Of a DNA stretch of 62,315 bases, positions 25,885 through 36,988 are shown piece by piece. The DNA lies in NCBI GenBank assembly GCA_029939995.1, contig JAOZRW010000008.1, forward strand, positions 1-62,315, written 5' to 3'. Both the position numbers and the translations under genes were made by a program. Numbering within the stretch: position 1 is the stretch's first letter; every line of letters begins with the position of its first letter. The notes beneath the pieces are model-generated. The model saw only the letters and a list, made by a program, of their open reading frames with translations. It ran no database searches and was not told the DNA's origin. The DNA comes from Acidimicrobiia bacterium (lineage in GTDB: Bacteria > Actinomycetota > Acidimicrobiia > Spongiisociales > UBA5794).

Positions 25885-27356
25885 GAGACCACCTCCGCCG
25901 GAGCGGCGGGTTGCTCAGATGAGCTGAGCTTCCCCATCGCACGCTTGATAGAGAACCATCCGCCCTCCCCGAGGGGCGATCGGACGGCCAGCCACGTGGT
26001 CGGCCGGGTGAAGAAGTAGGACACGACCACGTCGGTGACGGTTGCGATGCCGAGGGTCAGGGCGAACCCCTTGACCGGTCCGACGGCAAGGAGCCACAGG
26101 AGGATGGCGGCCATGAACGTCACCGTGTCTCCCTTGATGATGGTGCTGAACGCACCGGGGTAGGCGTGGTCCACCGACGAGCGGAGCGGACGTCCACCGT
26201 GGAACTCCTCTTTCGTCCGCTCGAAGTACACCACGTACGAATCGAGCGTTATCCCGATCGACACCACGACGCCGGTCACGCCGGCGAGGGTGAGGGTCGT
26301 GCCCTGGAACTGTCCGAGCAGGATGATCACACCGACGAGGATCGAGCCGAACACGGTCAGCCCGACGATGGCGATCAGCCCGAGAACCCGGTAGTACATC
26401 ACCATGTAGATCGCGACGATCAGCAGACCCAGCAGTCCGGCGAGGAGACCCGCTCTGAGCGAGTCGGCGCCGAGCGACGCCGAGACCGACTCGACGCGCT
26501 CTCGTTCGAACGTGGTCGGCAGCGCACCGTAGTTGAGGATGGCCGCGAGGTCCTCGGCTTCCGCCTGTGGGTCGTCGGAGCTACCGATCGTGATGACGAC
26601 GGCGTTCGGGTCGAGGCCCGTGTCGGGGCTCACACCGGCGGCGACTTCCGGGGCCGAAGTGACGACACCGTCGACGACGATGGCCAGCCGTCGCTCCGGC
26701 GATCCGACCGGGTTCGCTGCGAGCTCACCCGTAGCCTGCCGGAACTTCTCGCCGCCTTCGGATGTGAATTCGGGAACGACGACCCAACCGTTGGAACCGC
26801 TCGTCCCGCTGAACTGCGCGCGTCCACCCTTCATGTCGGCACCGGTCAGGAACGCCGGACCGACGATGTAGACGAAGCTCCCATCCTGACTCCCGAGATA
26901 GGCGATGTCCGAGTGGACGTCATCGGGATCGGACAGACCGGTGACCGGGTCGAGATTGTCGGGATGGTCCCCTTCGGGATCGGTCAGCGCGGGACTCTCG
27001 GCGACGATGTTGAGGACGGGTCTGAACGACATCTCACCGGTGGTTCCGACGGCCTGGAGCGCACGGTCGCGATCCTCGACGCCGGGCAGTTGGACGAGGA
27101 TCGCCCGATCTCCCTGGACGGAGATCTCCGGCTCCTGCACGGAACCGAGACCTTCGATCCGTCGGCGCATGATGTCGACCGCTGCGTCGAGCGTGGCGGG
27201 GTCGGTTCCGTCCGGGGCGACGAGCACGACGGCGAAACCGCCCTGGAGGTCGAGTCCCAGCTTCGGAGCCCAACCGGCGAGGAGCATCGCCCCGATGGAT
27301 CCCCACGCGATGGCGAGTGTGACGATGAGCGTGATGAGCGCTCGCTTGGTGTTCAT
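25881..27356 (-). CDS. secD: Protein translocase subunit SecD
   Basis: A 491-residue partner of SecF. It has TM1, then KLGLDLQGGFAVVL, a P1 periplasmic domain with VQLPGVEDRDRALQAVG, and five C-terminal membrane segments with GVTGVVVSIGITLDSYVVYF. The length is ordinary for actinobacteria. It overlaps yajC upstream and secF downstream, both by 4 nt, so YajC, SecD and SecF are made from one coupled message. Confidence 0.96.
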   Translation of the reverse strand: MNTKRALITLIVTLAIAWGSIGAMLLAGWAPKLGLDLQGGFAVVLVAPDGTDPATLDAAVDIMRRRIEGLGSVQEPEISVQGDRAILVQLPGVEDRDRALQAVGTTGEMSFRPVLNIVAESPALTDPEGDHPDNLDPVTGLSDPDDVHSDIAYLGSQDGSFVYIVGPAFLTGADMKGGRAQFSGTSGSNGWVVVPEFTSEGGEKFRQATGELAANPVGSPERRLAIVVDGVVTSAPEVAAGVSPDTGLDPNAVVITIGSSDDPQAEAEDLAAILNYGALPTTFERERVESVSASLGADSLRAGLLAGLLGLLIVAIYMVMYYRVLGLIAIVGLTVFGSILVGVIILLGQFQGTTLTLAGVTGVVVSIGITLDSYVVYFERTKEEFHGGRPLRSSVDHAYPGAFSTIIKGDTVTFMAAILLWLLAVGPVKGFALTLGIATVTDVVVSYFFTRPTTWLAVRSPLGEGGWFSIKRAMGKLSSSEQPAAPAEVVS

Positions 27357-27676
27357 TCCGATTCGTCCTCTGTCCGCTCTGCGATCGCCCGCTTGGAGAT
27401 GCGCATCTTCGTGCCCGGGTCGATCTCGATCGTGAACGTCGTGTCGTCCTCGGCACGGATCGTGCCGTAGATGCCGCCGATAGTTCTTACTTCGTCACCG
27501 ATGCCGAGCGACTCGCGCAACGCTTGCGCCTTCTTCGCGCGCCGTCGCTGCGGCATGACGAGCAGCAGATAGAACACGGCGCCGAGGATGGCGATCGGCA
27601 GAAGGAATCCGAGCGCGCTGCTGCCCCCTTCCGCCTGGGCGAAAACGACCGTCGGCGCGGTCAAGAGATTGGGCAC
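27353..27676 (-). CDS. yajC: Preprotein translocase subunit YajC
   Basis: A 107-residue single-span membrane protein associated with SecDF. It has a hydrophobic segment GFLLPIAILGAVFYLLLV (about residues 23-40), the typical MPQRRRAKKAQALRESL, and the small beta domain GDEVRTIGGIYGTI. The GTG start is preceded by GGAGG at suitable spacing. A 68-bp gap separates it from tgt upstream. Confidence 0.93.
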   Translation of the reverse strand: MPNLLTAPTVVFAQAEGGSSALGFLLPIAILGAVFYLLLVMPQRRRAKKAQALRESLGIGDEVRTIGGIYGTIRAEDDTTFTIEIDPGTKMRISKRAIAERTEDESE

Positions 27677-27744
27677 GTGAACCTCCGTTTGATGTGGTGC
27701 GGTTGAATCCCGGCGCGGTCAGACAACGATAGTCTCGCGCGCGC

Positions 27745-29855
<2,111 letters not shown>

Positions 29856-29909
29856 GTCGGCGGAACCATAGGGCCAGGTGGGTGCCCACGACGTCGAGTA
29901 TCCCGCCGA

Positions 29910-30944
29910 CTACTCCCCCAGCAGGGATCCCTGCGCCGACTGGTTCGCGATCCGTTCGATCCCGAGATGCTCATACGCCCGTTCGGTCGCGATCCGGCCC
30001 CGGGGGGTCCGCTGGAGGAATCCCTCCTGAAGGAGGAACGGCTCGTAGGCGTCCTCGACCGTCTCCGGCTCCTCACCGACGGCGATCGCGAGCGTCGAGA
30101 GGCCGACCGGCCCTCCACCGAACTTGACCGCGACCGCGTGGAGGATGGCACGATCGACCTTGTCGAGACCGACCTCGTCGACCTCGAACACCTCGAGTGC
30201 CCGGCTTGCGACTTCGCCGTCGATGTGGCCGTCGGCGCGTACGGAGGCGTAGTCGCGCACCCTGCGGAGAAGACGGTTCGCGACGCGGGGAGTTCCCCGA
30301 CTTCGTGACGCGATGGTCTCCGAGCCGTCGGGGTCGATGTCGACCTCGAGAATGGCCGCCGAGCGGTGGATGATGGCGGAGAGGTCGGATCGGTCGTAGT
30401 AATCGATGCGCGCCACGTAGCCGAAGCGGTCTCGCAGCGGCGGCGCGACCCGTCCGACGCGGGTCGTGGCGCCGACGAGCGGGAAGGGTGGGAGGTCGAT
30501 CTTGATCGACCTCGCCGCCGGTCCCTTTCCGACGACGATGTCGAGTTGGAAGTCTTCCATCGCCGGATAGAGCACCTCTTCGACCTGTCTCGGCAGCCGG
30601 TGGATCTCGTCGATGAACAGGACGTCGCCCGCTTCGAGGTTGGTGATGACCGCGGCGAGGTCCCCGGGTCGGTCGAGCGCCGGCCCCGACGTGCCGCGGA
30701 AGTGCGCTTCCATCTCCGATGCGAGGATCCCGGCGAGCGAGGTCTTCCCGAGGCCGGGCGGCCCGGAGAACAGCACGTGGTCGATCGCCTCTCCGCGGCC
30801 TCGCGCCGCTTCGATGAGGATCGCGAGCCGCTCTTTGAGGGCACCCTGGCCCACGAACTCGTCCATCTTGCGGGGTCGGAGCCCGAATTCGATCGCTTCG
30901 TCCTCCGGTGTCGGGTCGCCGGTGAGGAGTCCCTCTTCCCTCAT
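29910..30944 (-). CDS. ruvB: Holliday junction branch-migration ATPase RuvB
   Basis: A 344-residue AAA+ motor. It shows [11 protein letters not shown], Walker [15 protein letters not shown], Walker [16 protein letters not shown], sensor GATTRVG and the arginine finger in [11 protein letters not shown], with the C-terminal winged-helix DNA-binding domain ([20 protein letters not shown]). The start overlaps the ruvA stop as ATGA. Order ruvC-ruvA-ruvB. Confidence 0.97.
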   Translation of the reverse strand: MREEGLLTGDPTPEDEAIEFGLRPRKMDEFVGQGALKERLAILIEAARGRGEAIDHVLFSGPPGLGKTSLAGILASEMEAHFRGTSGPALDRPGDLAAVITNLEAGDVLFIDEIHRLPRQVEEVLYPAMEDFQLDIVVGKGPAARSIKIDLPPFPLVGATTRVGRVAPPLRDRFGYVARIDYYDRSDLSAIIHRSAAILEVDIDPDGSETIASRSRGTPRVANRLLRRVRDYASVRADGHIDGEVASRALEVFEVDEVGLDKVDRAILHAVAVKFGGGPVGLSTLAIAVGEEPETVEDAYEPFLLQEGFLQRTPRGRIATERAYEHLGIERIANQSAQGSLLGE

Positions 30945-31519
30945 CGCTCGCTCTGCTTCCCGAGGGACTGAAGGGCCCGCTTGAGCATCACCTCGACCGG
31001 CAGGTCGGGTGGCATCTGACGAAGTGCCTCCCCGATCTCATCCGACTGGTATCCGAGTCCCTCGAGTGCAGCCCGCACCTCGGAGAGAGGTCCGGATGCG
31101 TGCAGCTCGGCGTCGGCGACCTCGAGCTTCGGGCGGAGTTCCAATAGGAGCTTCTGTGCGGAACGTTTGCCGATCCCCGGCACCGCCGTGAGCGCCGCGA
31201 CGTCGTCGGTCGCGACGACCCGGCGCAGATCGTCCGCTCCCATCGTCGAGAGAATCGCCTGGCCCACCTTCGGACCGATACCCGATACTCCGAGGAGGAG
31301 ACGGAACAGGTTCCGGTCGTCGACGGTAGCGAAGCCGAACAGCGCCATCTGGTCTTCTCTCACATGCAGATGCGTGTGGAGTACGACGTCTTGACCGACG
31401 CCGGGCAGTTCCGCGAAGGTGCGCGATCCGACGGCGACCTCGTATCCGACCCCACCGACGTCGACGACCACGCCGTCCATTCCGGATGCAACGAGGGTCC
31501 CCCTCAGCCGGCCGATCAC
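30941..31519 (-). CDS. ruvA: Holliday junction DNA helicase subunit RuvA
   Basis: A 192-residue junction-binding protein. It starts at a GTG ([20 protein letters not shown]) overlapping the ruvC stop as GTGA. The OB fold is followed by two helix-hairpin-helix motifs ([14 protein letters not shown] and [17 protein letters not shown]) and the small C-terminal domain that contacts RuvB ([20 protein letters not shown]). The frame continues upstream into ruvC only as a shadow. Confidence 0.95.
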   Translation of the reverse strand: MIGRLRGTLVASGMDGVVVDVGGVGYEVAVGSRTFAELPGVGQDVVLHTHLHVREDQMALFGFATVDDRNLFRLLLGVSGIGPKVGQAILSTMGADDLRRVVATDDVAALTAVPGIGKRSAQKLLLELRPKLEVADAELHASGPLSEVRAALEGLGYQSDEIGEALRQMPPDLPVEVMLKRALQSLGKQSER

Positions 31520-32004
31520 GAGATTCTCGCTTGCAGCGTCCGGTGCTGGAGGTGGCAGAGCGCCACCGCCAGGGCGTCTGCGGCGTCCGCCGGCTTGGGC
31601 GCGCTCGGCAGACCGAGCCGCATCGCGACGACACGCTGCATCTGCTGCTTGTCGGCCACACCCGAACCGGTGAGGGCCATCTTGACGGCCGACGGCGTGT
31701 ACTCGGCCGTCTCGAGACCGTACTCCGACAGGATCAGCAGCACGATCCCCGAGGCTCGCGCCACCGAGATCGCCGTCTGACGGTTGTTGTTGACGAACAC
31801 CTGCTCGATGGCGGCAGCACCCGGTCGGTACTCGTCGACAACGGACCGCAGGTCCCGTGCCAGTTCGACGAACCGTTCTCCGATCGGTCGATCCGGTTGT
31901 GTCCGGATGACCCCGGCGGCGATCGCCGTCTCGGCCGAGCCGGACGCTTCGATGACTCCGTAGCCGGTGCGTGTGAGCCCCGGATCGATCCCCAATACGA
32001 ACAT
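31516..32004 (-). CDS. ruvC: Crossover junction endodeoxyribonuclease RuvC
   Basis: A 162-residue resolvase starting MFVLGIDPGLTRTGYGVIE, with the catalytic Asp in IDPG, Glu in AAIEQVFVN and the C-terminal Asp pair in KPADAADALAVALCH. The start is supported by GGAG a few bases upstream; an earlier in-frame ATG adds 13 unrelated residues. Coupled to ruvA. The 51-nt gap to yebC shows no clear site. Confidence 0.95.
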   Translation of the reverse strand: MFVLGIDPGLTRTGYGVIEASGSAETAIAAGVIRTQPDRPIGERFVELARDLRSVVDEYRPGAAAIEQVFVNNNRQTAISVARASGIVLLILSEYGLETAEYTPSAVKMALTGSGVADKQQMQRVVAMRLGLPSAPKPADAADALAVALCHLQHRTLQARIS

Positions 32005-32055
32005 ATGTTCTCCATCGTAGCGGGGAGCGAGGACGGATCCCAACGACCGCGGTGG

Positions 32056-32793
32056 TCACTCCATCTCGGCGAGGACCTCGTCCGGGATGTCGAAGTTCGC
32101 GAACACGGCCTGGACGTCGTCGAGATCTTCGAGCGTGTCCACGAGGCGAAGCAGCTTCCCCGCTGCCTCACCGCCGACCGGCACGGAGACCGAAGCGATC
32201 TGCGTCACCTCTGCCTGAGCGATGGCAACGCCGGCGTCTTCAAGAGCGGCACGGACCGCGGCGAGATCCCCGGCGGCGCACGTGATCTCCCACTGATCTC
32301 CCGACTCTTCTACATCCTCGGCCCCACCTTCGAGGGCCGCCATCATCACGGTGTCCTCGTCACCGTCGACGAGGAGGTACCCCTTCTGCTCGAAGAGATA
32401 GCCCACCGATCCGGGTTCACCGAGGCTTCCACCGTTCTTCGTGAACGTGGACCGAACGTCCGCTGCAGCCCGATTCCGGTTGTCCGTCAGCACCTGGACG
32501 TAGAGAGCGACTCCCCCGGGGGCGTACCCCTCGTACCAGATCTCCTCGTAGTCGACACCGTCGGCGCCGCCTGCTCCCCGAGCGATCGCTCGCTCGATGT
32601 TGTCCTTGGGGACCGAGGCGTCCTTGGCCTTCTGGATCGCCGTGGCGAGCGTCGGGTTCCCGTCCGGATCGGCGCCGCCCGAGCGCGCCGAGGCTTCGAT
32701 CGCCTTGATCAGCTTGGCGAACAGCTTGCCCCGCTTGGCATCCTGGCGCCCTTTGCGGTGTTTGATGTTTGCCCATTTCGAGTGTCCGGACAT
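32056..32793 (-). CDS. yebC: YebC/PmpR family protein (probable translation or transcription factor)
   Basis: A 245-residue TACO1/YebC-family protein starting MSGHSKWANIKHRKGRQDAKRGK. Family members have been reported as DNA-binding regulators and, more recently, as factors that relieve ribosome stalling at prolines. The conserved YEGYAPGGVALYVQVLTDNR and KNGGSLGEPGSVGYLFEQKG are present. It overlaps the pdxT stop by one base and precedes ruvC, an order seen widely in bacteria. Confidence 0.93.
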   Translation of the reverse strand: MSGHSKWANIKHRKGRQDAKRGKLFAKLIKAIEASARSGGADPDGNPTLATAIQKAKDASVPKDNIERAIARGAGGADGVDYEEIWYEGYAPGGVALYVQVLTDNRNRAAADVRSTFTKNGGSLGEPGSVGYLFEQKGYLLVDGDEDTVMMAALEGGAEDVEESGDQWEITCAAGDLAAVRAALEDAGVAIAQAEVTQIASVSVPVGGEAAGKLLRLVDTLEDLDDVQAVFANFDIPDEVLAEME

Positions 32794-33380
32794 CAGTGCT
32801 CCTCGGCGAGTTCGATCAACATGGAGTGCAGACGGTCGTCGTGCGTCAACTCCGGATGGAAGGACGTGGCGAGGATACGATCCTGGCGAACCACAACGGG
32901 GTGTATCCCCCCACCGCCCGGGTCTTCGACGCCGGCGAGTACGTCGACGGCGCCTCCGACCTTCTCGATCCAGGGCGCCCTGATGAACACGGCCCTCATG
33001 GGCGTGTCGAGACCTTCGACGCGAAGGTCGGCTTCGAACGAGTCCACCTGTCTGCCGAACGCGTTGCGTTCCACGATCACGTCGAGCACACCGAGTTGCG
33101 GCTGCTCGGGCCCCGTCGTGCCGGAGGCCAGAAAGATCATCCCCGCACAGGTGCCGAAGACGGGCATCCCCGACTTCACGCGTTCGCGGATCGGGTCGAT
33201 CAGACCGTAGATGCGAGCGAGCCTCCCGATCGTCGTCGACTCTCCGCCGGGGATGATCAACGCATCGACGGTGGCGAGCTCGTCCGTCGTTCGAACCTCG
33301 ACGCCTTCCTGGTCGAGCCGGGCGACTGCGGCGAGGTGCTCGCGGAAGTCCCCCTGGAGGGCGAGAACGCCGACTCTCAC
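32793..33380 (-). CDS. pdxT: Pyridoxal 5'-phosphate synthase glutaminase subunit
   Basis: A 195-residue class I glutaminase that passes ammonia to PdxS. It starts at a GTG (VRVGVLALQGDFREH) and shows IPGGESTT, the nucleophile Cys in FGTCAGMI, and the catalytic His/Glu in ATSFHPELTHD. It starts 1 nt after the pdxS stop, ensuring paired synthesis of the two subunits. Confidence 0.96.
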   Translation of the reverse strand: MRVGVLALQGDFREHLAAVARLDQEGVEVRTTDELATVDALIIPGGESTTIGRLARIYGLIDPIRERVKSGMPVFGTCAGMIFLASGTTGPEQPQLGVLDVIVERNAFGRQVDSFEADLRVEGLDTPMRAVFIRAPWIEKVGGAVDVLAGVEDPGGGGIHPVVVRQDRILATSFHPELTHDDRLHSMLIELAEEH

Positions 33381-33381
33381 G

Positions 33382-34272
33382 TCAGTTTCCCCGGTCCTGC
33401 ATGCGCTCCTCTGCCGGGATGGTGTCGATGTTGATCCCGACCATGGCCTCTCCCAAGCCGCTCGAGACCTCAGCGATCTTCGCGGCGTCCTGGTAGTAGG
33501 TCGTCGCTTCCACGATCGCGCGCGCCCTCACGGCGGGATCCCCCGACTTGAAGATCCCGGATCCGACGAAGATCCCGTCGCACCCGAGTTGCATCATCAG
33601 AGCGGCGTCCGACGGCGTGGCGATGCCCCCGGCGGCGAAATTGACCACCGGGAGCTTCCCGGTGTCAGCGACCTCCCGGACGAGGTCGATCGGCGCACGG
33701 AGCTCCTTCGCCGCGTTCATCAGCTCTTCGGGATCGAGCGTCGTCAGCCACCGGATCTGGCCGTTCATCATCCGCATGTGCCGAACCGCTTCGACGACGT
33801 TCCCCGTCCCCGGTTCGCCCTTCGTGCGGATCATGGCGGCGCCTTCGCCGATACGGCGGAGCGCTTCGCCGAGGTCCTTCGCCCCGTTCACGAACGGGAC
33901 CGTGAACGCACGCTTGTCGACATGGAACTCGTCTACCGGCGTCAGGACCTCCGATTCGTCGATGTAGTCGACGCCGAGCGACTCGAGCACCCGGGCTTCG
34001 ACGAAGTGGCCGATCCTCGCCTTCGCCATGACGGGGATCGAAACGGCATCGATGATCTCTTGCACCTTGCCGGGGTCCGCCATGCGAGCGACGCCGCCCT
34101 CGGCGCGTATGTCGGCGGGAACGCGCTCGAGCGCCATGACGGACACGGCGCCCGCTTCCTCCGCGATCTTCGCCTGCTCTGCGTTGACGACGTCCATGAT
34201 GACGCCGCCCTTCAGCATCTCGGCCAACCCTCGCTTGACGCGATCGGTTCCGCGCTCCGTCGTGTTCTCCAC
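33382..34272 (-). CDS. pdxS: Pyridoxal 5'-phosphate synthase lyase subunit
   Basis: The TIM-barrel subunit that builds PLP directly from ribose 5-phosphate, glyceraldehyde 3-phosphate and ammonia. From the GTG at 34272 (GAGG about 8 nt upstream) it is 296 residues. It includes [30 protein letters not shown], the catalytic lysines in [13 protein letters not shown] and [12 protein letters not shown], and [20 protein letters not shown]. The frame runs upstream into the next gene, without family similarity. PLP made here is the cofactor of the lyases at 44-47 kb and the aminotransferase at 53 kb, though no link beyond that is implied. Confidence 0.97.
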   Translation of the reverse strand: MENTTERGTDRVKRGLAEMLKGGVIMDVVNAEQAKIAEEAGAVSVMALERVPADIRAEGGVARMADPGKVQEIIDAVSIPVMAKARIGHFVEARVLESLGVDYIDESEVLTPVDEFHVDKRAFTVPFVNGAKDLGEALRRIGEGAAMIRTKGEPGTGNVVEAVRHMRMMNGQIRWLTTLDPEELMNAAKELRAPIDLVREVADTGKLPVVNFAAGGIATPSDAALMMQLGCDGIFVGSGIFKSGDPAVRARAIVEATTYYQDAAKIAEVSSGLGEAMVGINIDTIPAEERMQDRGN

Positions 34273-34343
34273 GGTTCTCTCCTCGGTGTTCTCTCCGATG
34301 AGTTTACCGACGCGCACTCCGGTAGAACCGGCCGATCGGAGTT

Positions 34344-35381
34344 CTAGCGGACGGCGATCGCATCCGTGTATGCCGCGACGTACTCCGCTGCAACGGCCCT
34401 CCCGTCGAATCGCTCGACGCGTTGCGCGGCGGCGTCCGCCATCGCTGCAGCCTCTGCCGGCTGCGTGAGGACCTCGATGATCGCCGCGGCCAGGGCTTCC
34501 ACATCCCCGGGAGGGACGAACCGTGCGGTCGGGCCGGCGACGTGCTCGAACGCGGGGATCGACGATGCGATCACGGAGCACGCCGACGCCATCGCCTCGG
34601 CGACGATGATGCCGAAGCTCTCGCCTCCGAGGTTCGGTGCGCAGAACACCGTCGCCCCGGCGAGCTCGGCCTGTTTGGTTTCGTCTCCGACCCATCCGAA
34701 GTACGTGACGCCGGGCGAATGCTCGTCGCGGTCGGCTCCCAGAACGTGGAGCGATGCGTCGGGAACCGCTTCGGTGACGGCCGGCCACGCTGCGAGGAGA
34801 ACGGGAAGCCCTTTCCGCTCCTCGTCCCGTCCCAGGAACGCGACCCGTCCGGGGATCTTTGGGCTCCGCCGGTAGGCGCCTACGTCGATCCCGTTCGGGA
34901 TGATCCGATAGTCGACGAGACCCTCGATCGAGCTCCCGGCGATCGGGCTGACGGCCGTAACGACACCGGCCCGGCGGATCGCGTACCGCACTCCGCTTCG
35001 CCCGTGTCGGTAGATCCGGCGAACCCACGAAGGGGGGTCCGCGTGGAACGTCGCCACGATCGCCGGTCCTTCGACTCGTAGCGCGGCGGGCGACACGGCC
35101 GGCATGAGCGGCTCATGGACGTGGATCACGTCGACGTCGCCGAGAACGTCGGTAAGTCGCTTGCCGATCCGCGGATTCAGGAGGACGGGAGTGTTCGCTC
35201 GGTTCGCCGGAACGAGTGTCGTCGCTCCGAGGAGCACGGCCCCCTCCGGACCGTCCGTCCCCGGCCCTACGATCACGGCCTCGTGACCGGCTTCTCCGAG
35301 CCAGCCGGCGAGCCGGATGACCTGGTCCTGCACTCCCCCGGGTCGCCCGAGATCGTACGGGGAGACGAGACCGACCTTCAT
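34344..35381 (-). CDS. pimA: GT4 glycosyltransferase, phosphatidylinositol mannosyltransferase PimA type
   Basis: A 345-residue GT-B enzyme predicted to put the first mannose on phosphatidyl-myo-inositol at the inner face of the membrane. The N-terminus [20 protein letters not shown] matches the PimA pattern, with the HVHEPLMP loop, the conserved [16 protein letters not shown] and the nucleotide-sugar site [15 protein letters not shown]. It overlaps the acyltransferase gene as ATGA. The order pgsA-acyltransferase-pimA is that of Rv2612c-Rv2610c, which is the main support for the specific function. Confidence 0.88.
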   Translation of the reverse strand: MKVGLVSPYDLGRPGGVQDQVIRLAGWLGEAGHEAVIVGPGTDGPEGAVLLGATTLVPANRANTPVLLNPRIGKRLTDVLGDVDVIHVHEPLMPAVSPAALRVEGPAIVATFHADPPSWVRRIYRHGRSGVRYAIRRAGVVTAVSPIAGSSIEGLVDYRIIPNGIDVGAYRRSPKIPGRVAFLGRDEERKGLPVLLAAWPAVTEAVPDASLHVLGADRDEHSPGVTYFGWVGDETKQAELAGATVFCAPNLGGESFGIIVAEAMASACSVIASSIPAFEHVAGPTARFVPPGDVEALAAAIIEVLTQPAEAAAMADAAAQRVERFDGRAVAAEYVAAYTDAIAVR

Positions 35382-36280
35382 CGACCCGTACCGTCGTCGT
35401 CGTCGAAATCCGACGGCCAGTTCGGCTGGAAGAGATGCCAGTCGGTCGGCCGTTCACGGATGATCCCCTCGAACGCCACGGCGAGCGCCTGGGTCCCTTT
35501 CTGAATTCGTTCCGTCCGATCGTCCCCCTCCGGAATCTGGAGCTCGGGGCGGATCCCGAACCGGTGGCCGGGCCCGTCGAAGTAGCTCCCGATCGGGAAG
35601 ACCGCGGCCCCGGTCATGATTGCGAGAGAGATCGGCCCGCCGGGCATCGTGGTTCGCTCCCCGAAGAACTCGACTTCGACGCCACGGCCGGTCACGTCCC
35701 GATCGGAGACCAGAGCCACGACCTTGCCCTCCTGCAGACCGCGAGCGAGGGCCGACATCGTCGATCCCCGGCCGGCGATGATGATGTCGATCCCGAACGC
35801 CGCTCTCGTCTTGATGAACCAATCCGTGATGCGCCGGTTCGGCAGGTTCTCGGCGACCGCGAGCACGGGCAGATCGAGCGACTCGCCCAGAGATCCCGCC
35901 ACTTCCCAGTTGCCCATGTGGGCAACCGCGAAGATGATCCCCCGCCCGCTCTCCTTCACGGCGAAGACGTCGTCGAGACCGGTCACGCTCGAGTGGGCAA
36001 CCATCCACTCCTTCCGGCGGGGACGGAACCAGAAGACCTCCGCCCAGTATCTGCCGTACGAAGCGAACATCTCCCTCCCCGCCGTGGTGATCTCCTCTTC
36101 GGTCGGACCGGGACCCATCACCCTGCGCATGTGCCGCCGTAGCAAGGCCAACCGGTCCCGTGCCACGTAGGACAGCCCTCTGCCCACCGCGCGCCCGGTG
36201 GCAGGAATCACACGCGCCGGGAGGAGGCCGAAGAGACCGGACAGAGCCCGGTAGACGAGGTACCCGGCGAGACCCCTCAC
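35378..36280 (-). CDS. Phosphatidylinositol mannoside acyltransferase (lysophospholipid acyltransferase fold)
   Basis: A 300-residue LpxL/HtrB-like acyltransferase. In mycobacteria the homologue PatA (Rv2611c) acylates the mannose of PIM1/PIM2. The catalytic box AHMGNWE (HX4E variant) lies near residue 105, followed by VALVSDRDVTGRGVEVEFFG, GPISLAIMTGAAVFPIGSY and the closing DWHLFQPNWPSDF. One hydrophobic N-terminal segment (YLVYRALSGLFGLLPA) anchors it to the membrane. The GTG start at 36280 overlaps the pgsA stop as GTGA. A longer frame upstream is a shadow of the neighbour. Confidence 0.85.
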   Translation of the reverse strand: MRGLAGYLVYRALSGLFGLLPARVIPATGRAVGRGLSYVARDRLALLRRHMRRVMGPGPTEEEITTAGREMFASYGRYWAEVFWFRPRRKEWMVAHSSVTGLDDVFAVKESGRGIIFAVAHMGNWEVAGSLGESLDLPVLAVAENLPNRRITDWFIKTRAAFGIDIIIAGRGSTMSALARGLQEGKVVALVSDRDVTGRGVEVEFFGERTTMPGGPISLAIMTGAAVFPIGSYFDGPGHRFGIRPELQIPEGDDRTERIQKGTQALAVAFEGIIRERPTDWHLFQPNWPSDFDDDDGTGR

Positions 36281-36864
36281 CCTGGGAGTTGCTGCCAGGT
36301 ACGGCGGATTCGCTGAAGCACAGTGAGGCCGGTGAGAACCACGAAGACCCAGAGCATCGGCTCGAGAACGGGGAGCCCGAAACCGGCGAGCATGATTCCG
36401 AGGATCACGACGATCATCCGCTCGGCACGGCCCATCCATCCTCCGCGCCCCTCGGCGCCCCAGGACTCGGCTTTGGCCCGGACGTAGGGAACGAGCAGTG
36501 AGAACGCGAGTGCGACGAGGCAGAGGATGAGGGCGACCTGGTCGTCCCGGAGGTAGACGCCGAGCCCGACCCATACGGCGATCTCTCCGAACCGGTCGGA
36601 CATCGTGTCGATGAACGCCCCGCGGTCTGAGGCGGTGCCCTTGAAGCGGGCCAGGGGGCCGTCGAGCGCGTCGAGGAGGACTCCGAAGCCGGCCACGAGC
36701 GCCCCCTGCCAGAGGAAGCCGTCGGCGATCAACGCGGCGCCGATCACCGTCAACGCCAGACCCAGGACGGTCACCATCGTCGGGGTCACGCCGATCTTGG
36801 CGAGAACGCGCGCGATCGGGAGCAGAATCGGGGCTGCATGCTTCCGGGCTTTGAGATCGATCAA
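36277..36864 (-). CDS. pgsA: CDP-alcohol phosphatidyltransferase (phosphatidylinositol phosphate synthase type)
   Basis: A 195-residue integral membrane enzyme, probably joining CDP-diacylglycerol to inositol 1-phosphate. The family signature D-x2-D-G-x2-A-R-x8-G-x3-D-x3-D is complete (begins DALDGPLAR near residue 65, ends FIDTMSD). Five to six membrane segments are visible. Neighbouring acyltransferase and pimA genes argue for the PIP synthase role over phosphatidylglycerophosphate synthase; sequence alone does not settle it. This is the first gene of the 36-kb minus-strand block. Confidence 0.88.
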   Translation of the reverse strand: MIDLKARKHAAPILLPIARVLAKIGVTPTMVTVLGLALTVIGAALIADGFLWQGALVAGFGVLLDALDGPLARFKGTASDRGAFIDTMSDRFGEIAVWVGLGVYLRDDQVALILCLVALAFSLLVPYVRAKAESWGAEGRGGWMGRAERMIVVILGIMLAGFGLPVLEPMLWVFVVLTGLTVLQRIRRTWQQLPG

Positions 36865-36988
36865 CTAAGGCCTTTCGCCAGGGGCGACGGTACCACGCGA
36901 TTCGGCACAGTTTTCTGCGGATACACTCTCACAGTGGAGAAAACATCGACGGCCAGCCGATGCCCCGCTACGCGAAGGAAGTGATGCC
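36865..36988. promoter_or_regulatory. Divergent promoter region pgsA / gltA
   Basis: A 124-bp spacer between two outward-facing genes, so it must hold promoters for both the minus-strand block and gltA. It is visibly less GC-rich than its surroundings (AGTTTTCTGCGGATACACT). TACACT at 36922-36927 could be a -10 element for gltA, followed much later by GAAGGAAG just before the gltA ATG. No good -35 is apparent, so the exact assignment is tentative. Confidence 0.5.

Noticed and set aside
36865-36988. Riboswitch or small RNA in the pgsA/gltA spacer
   Set aside because: 124 bp shared by two divergent promoters, no stable stem and no known riboswitch core.
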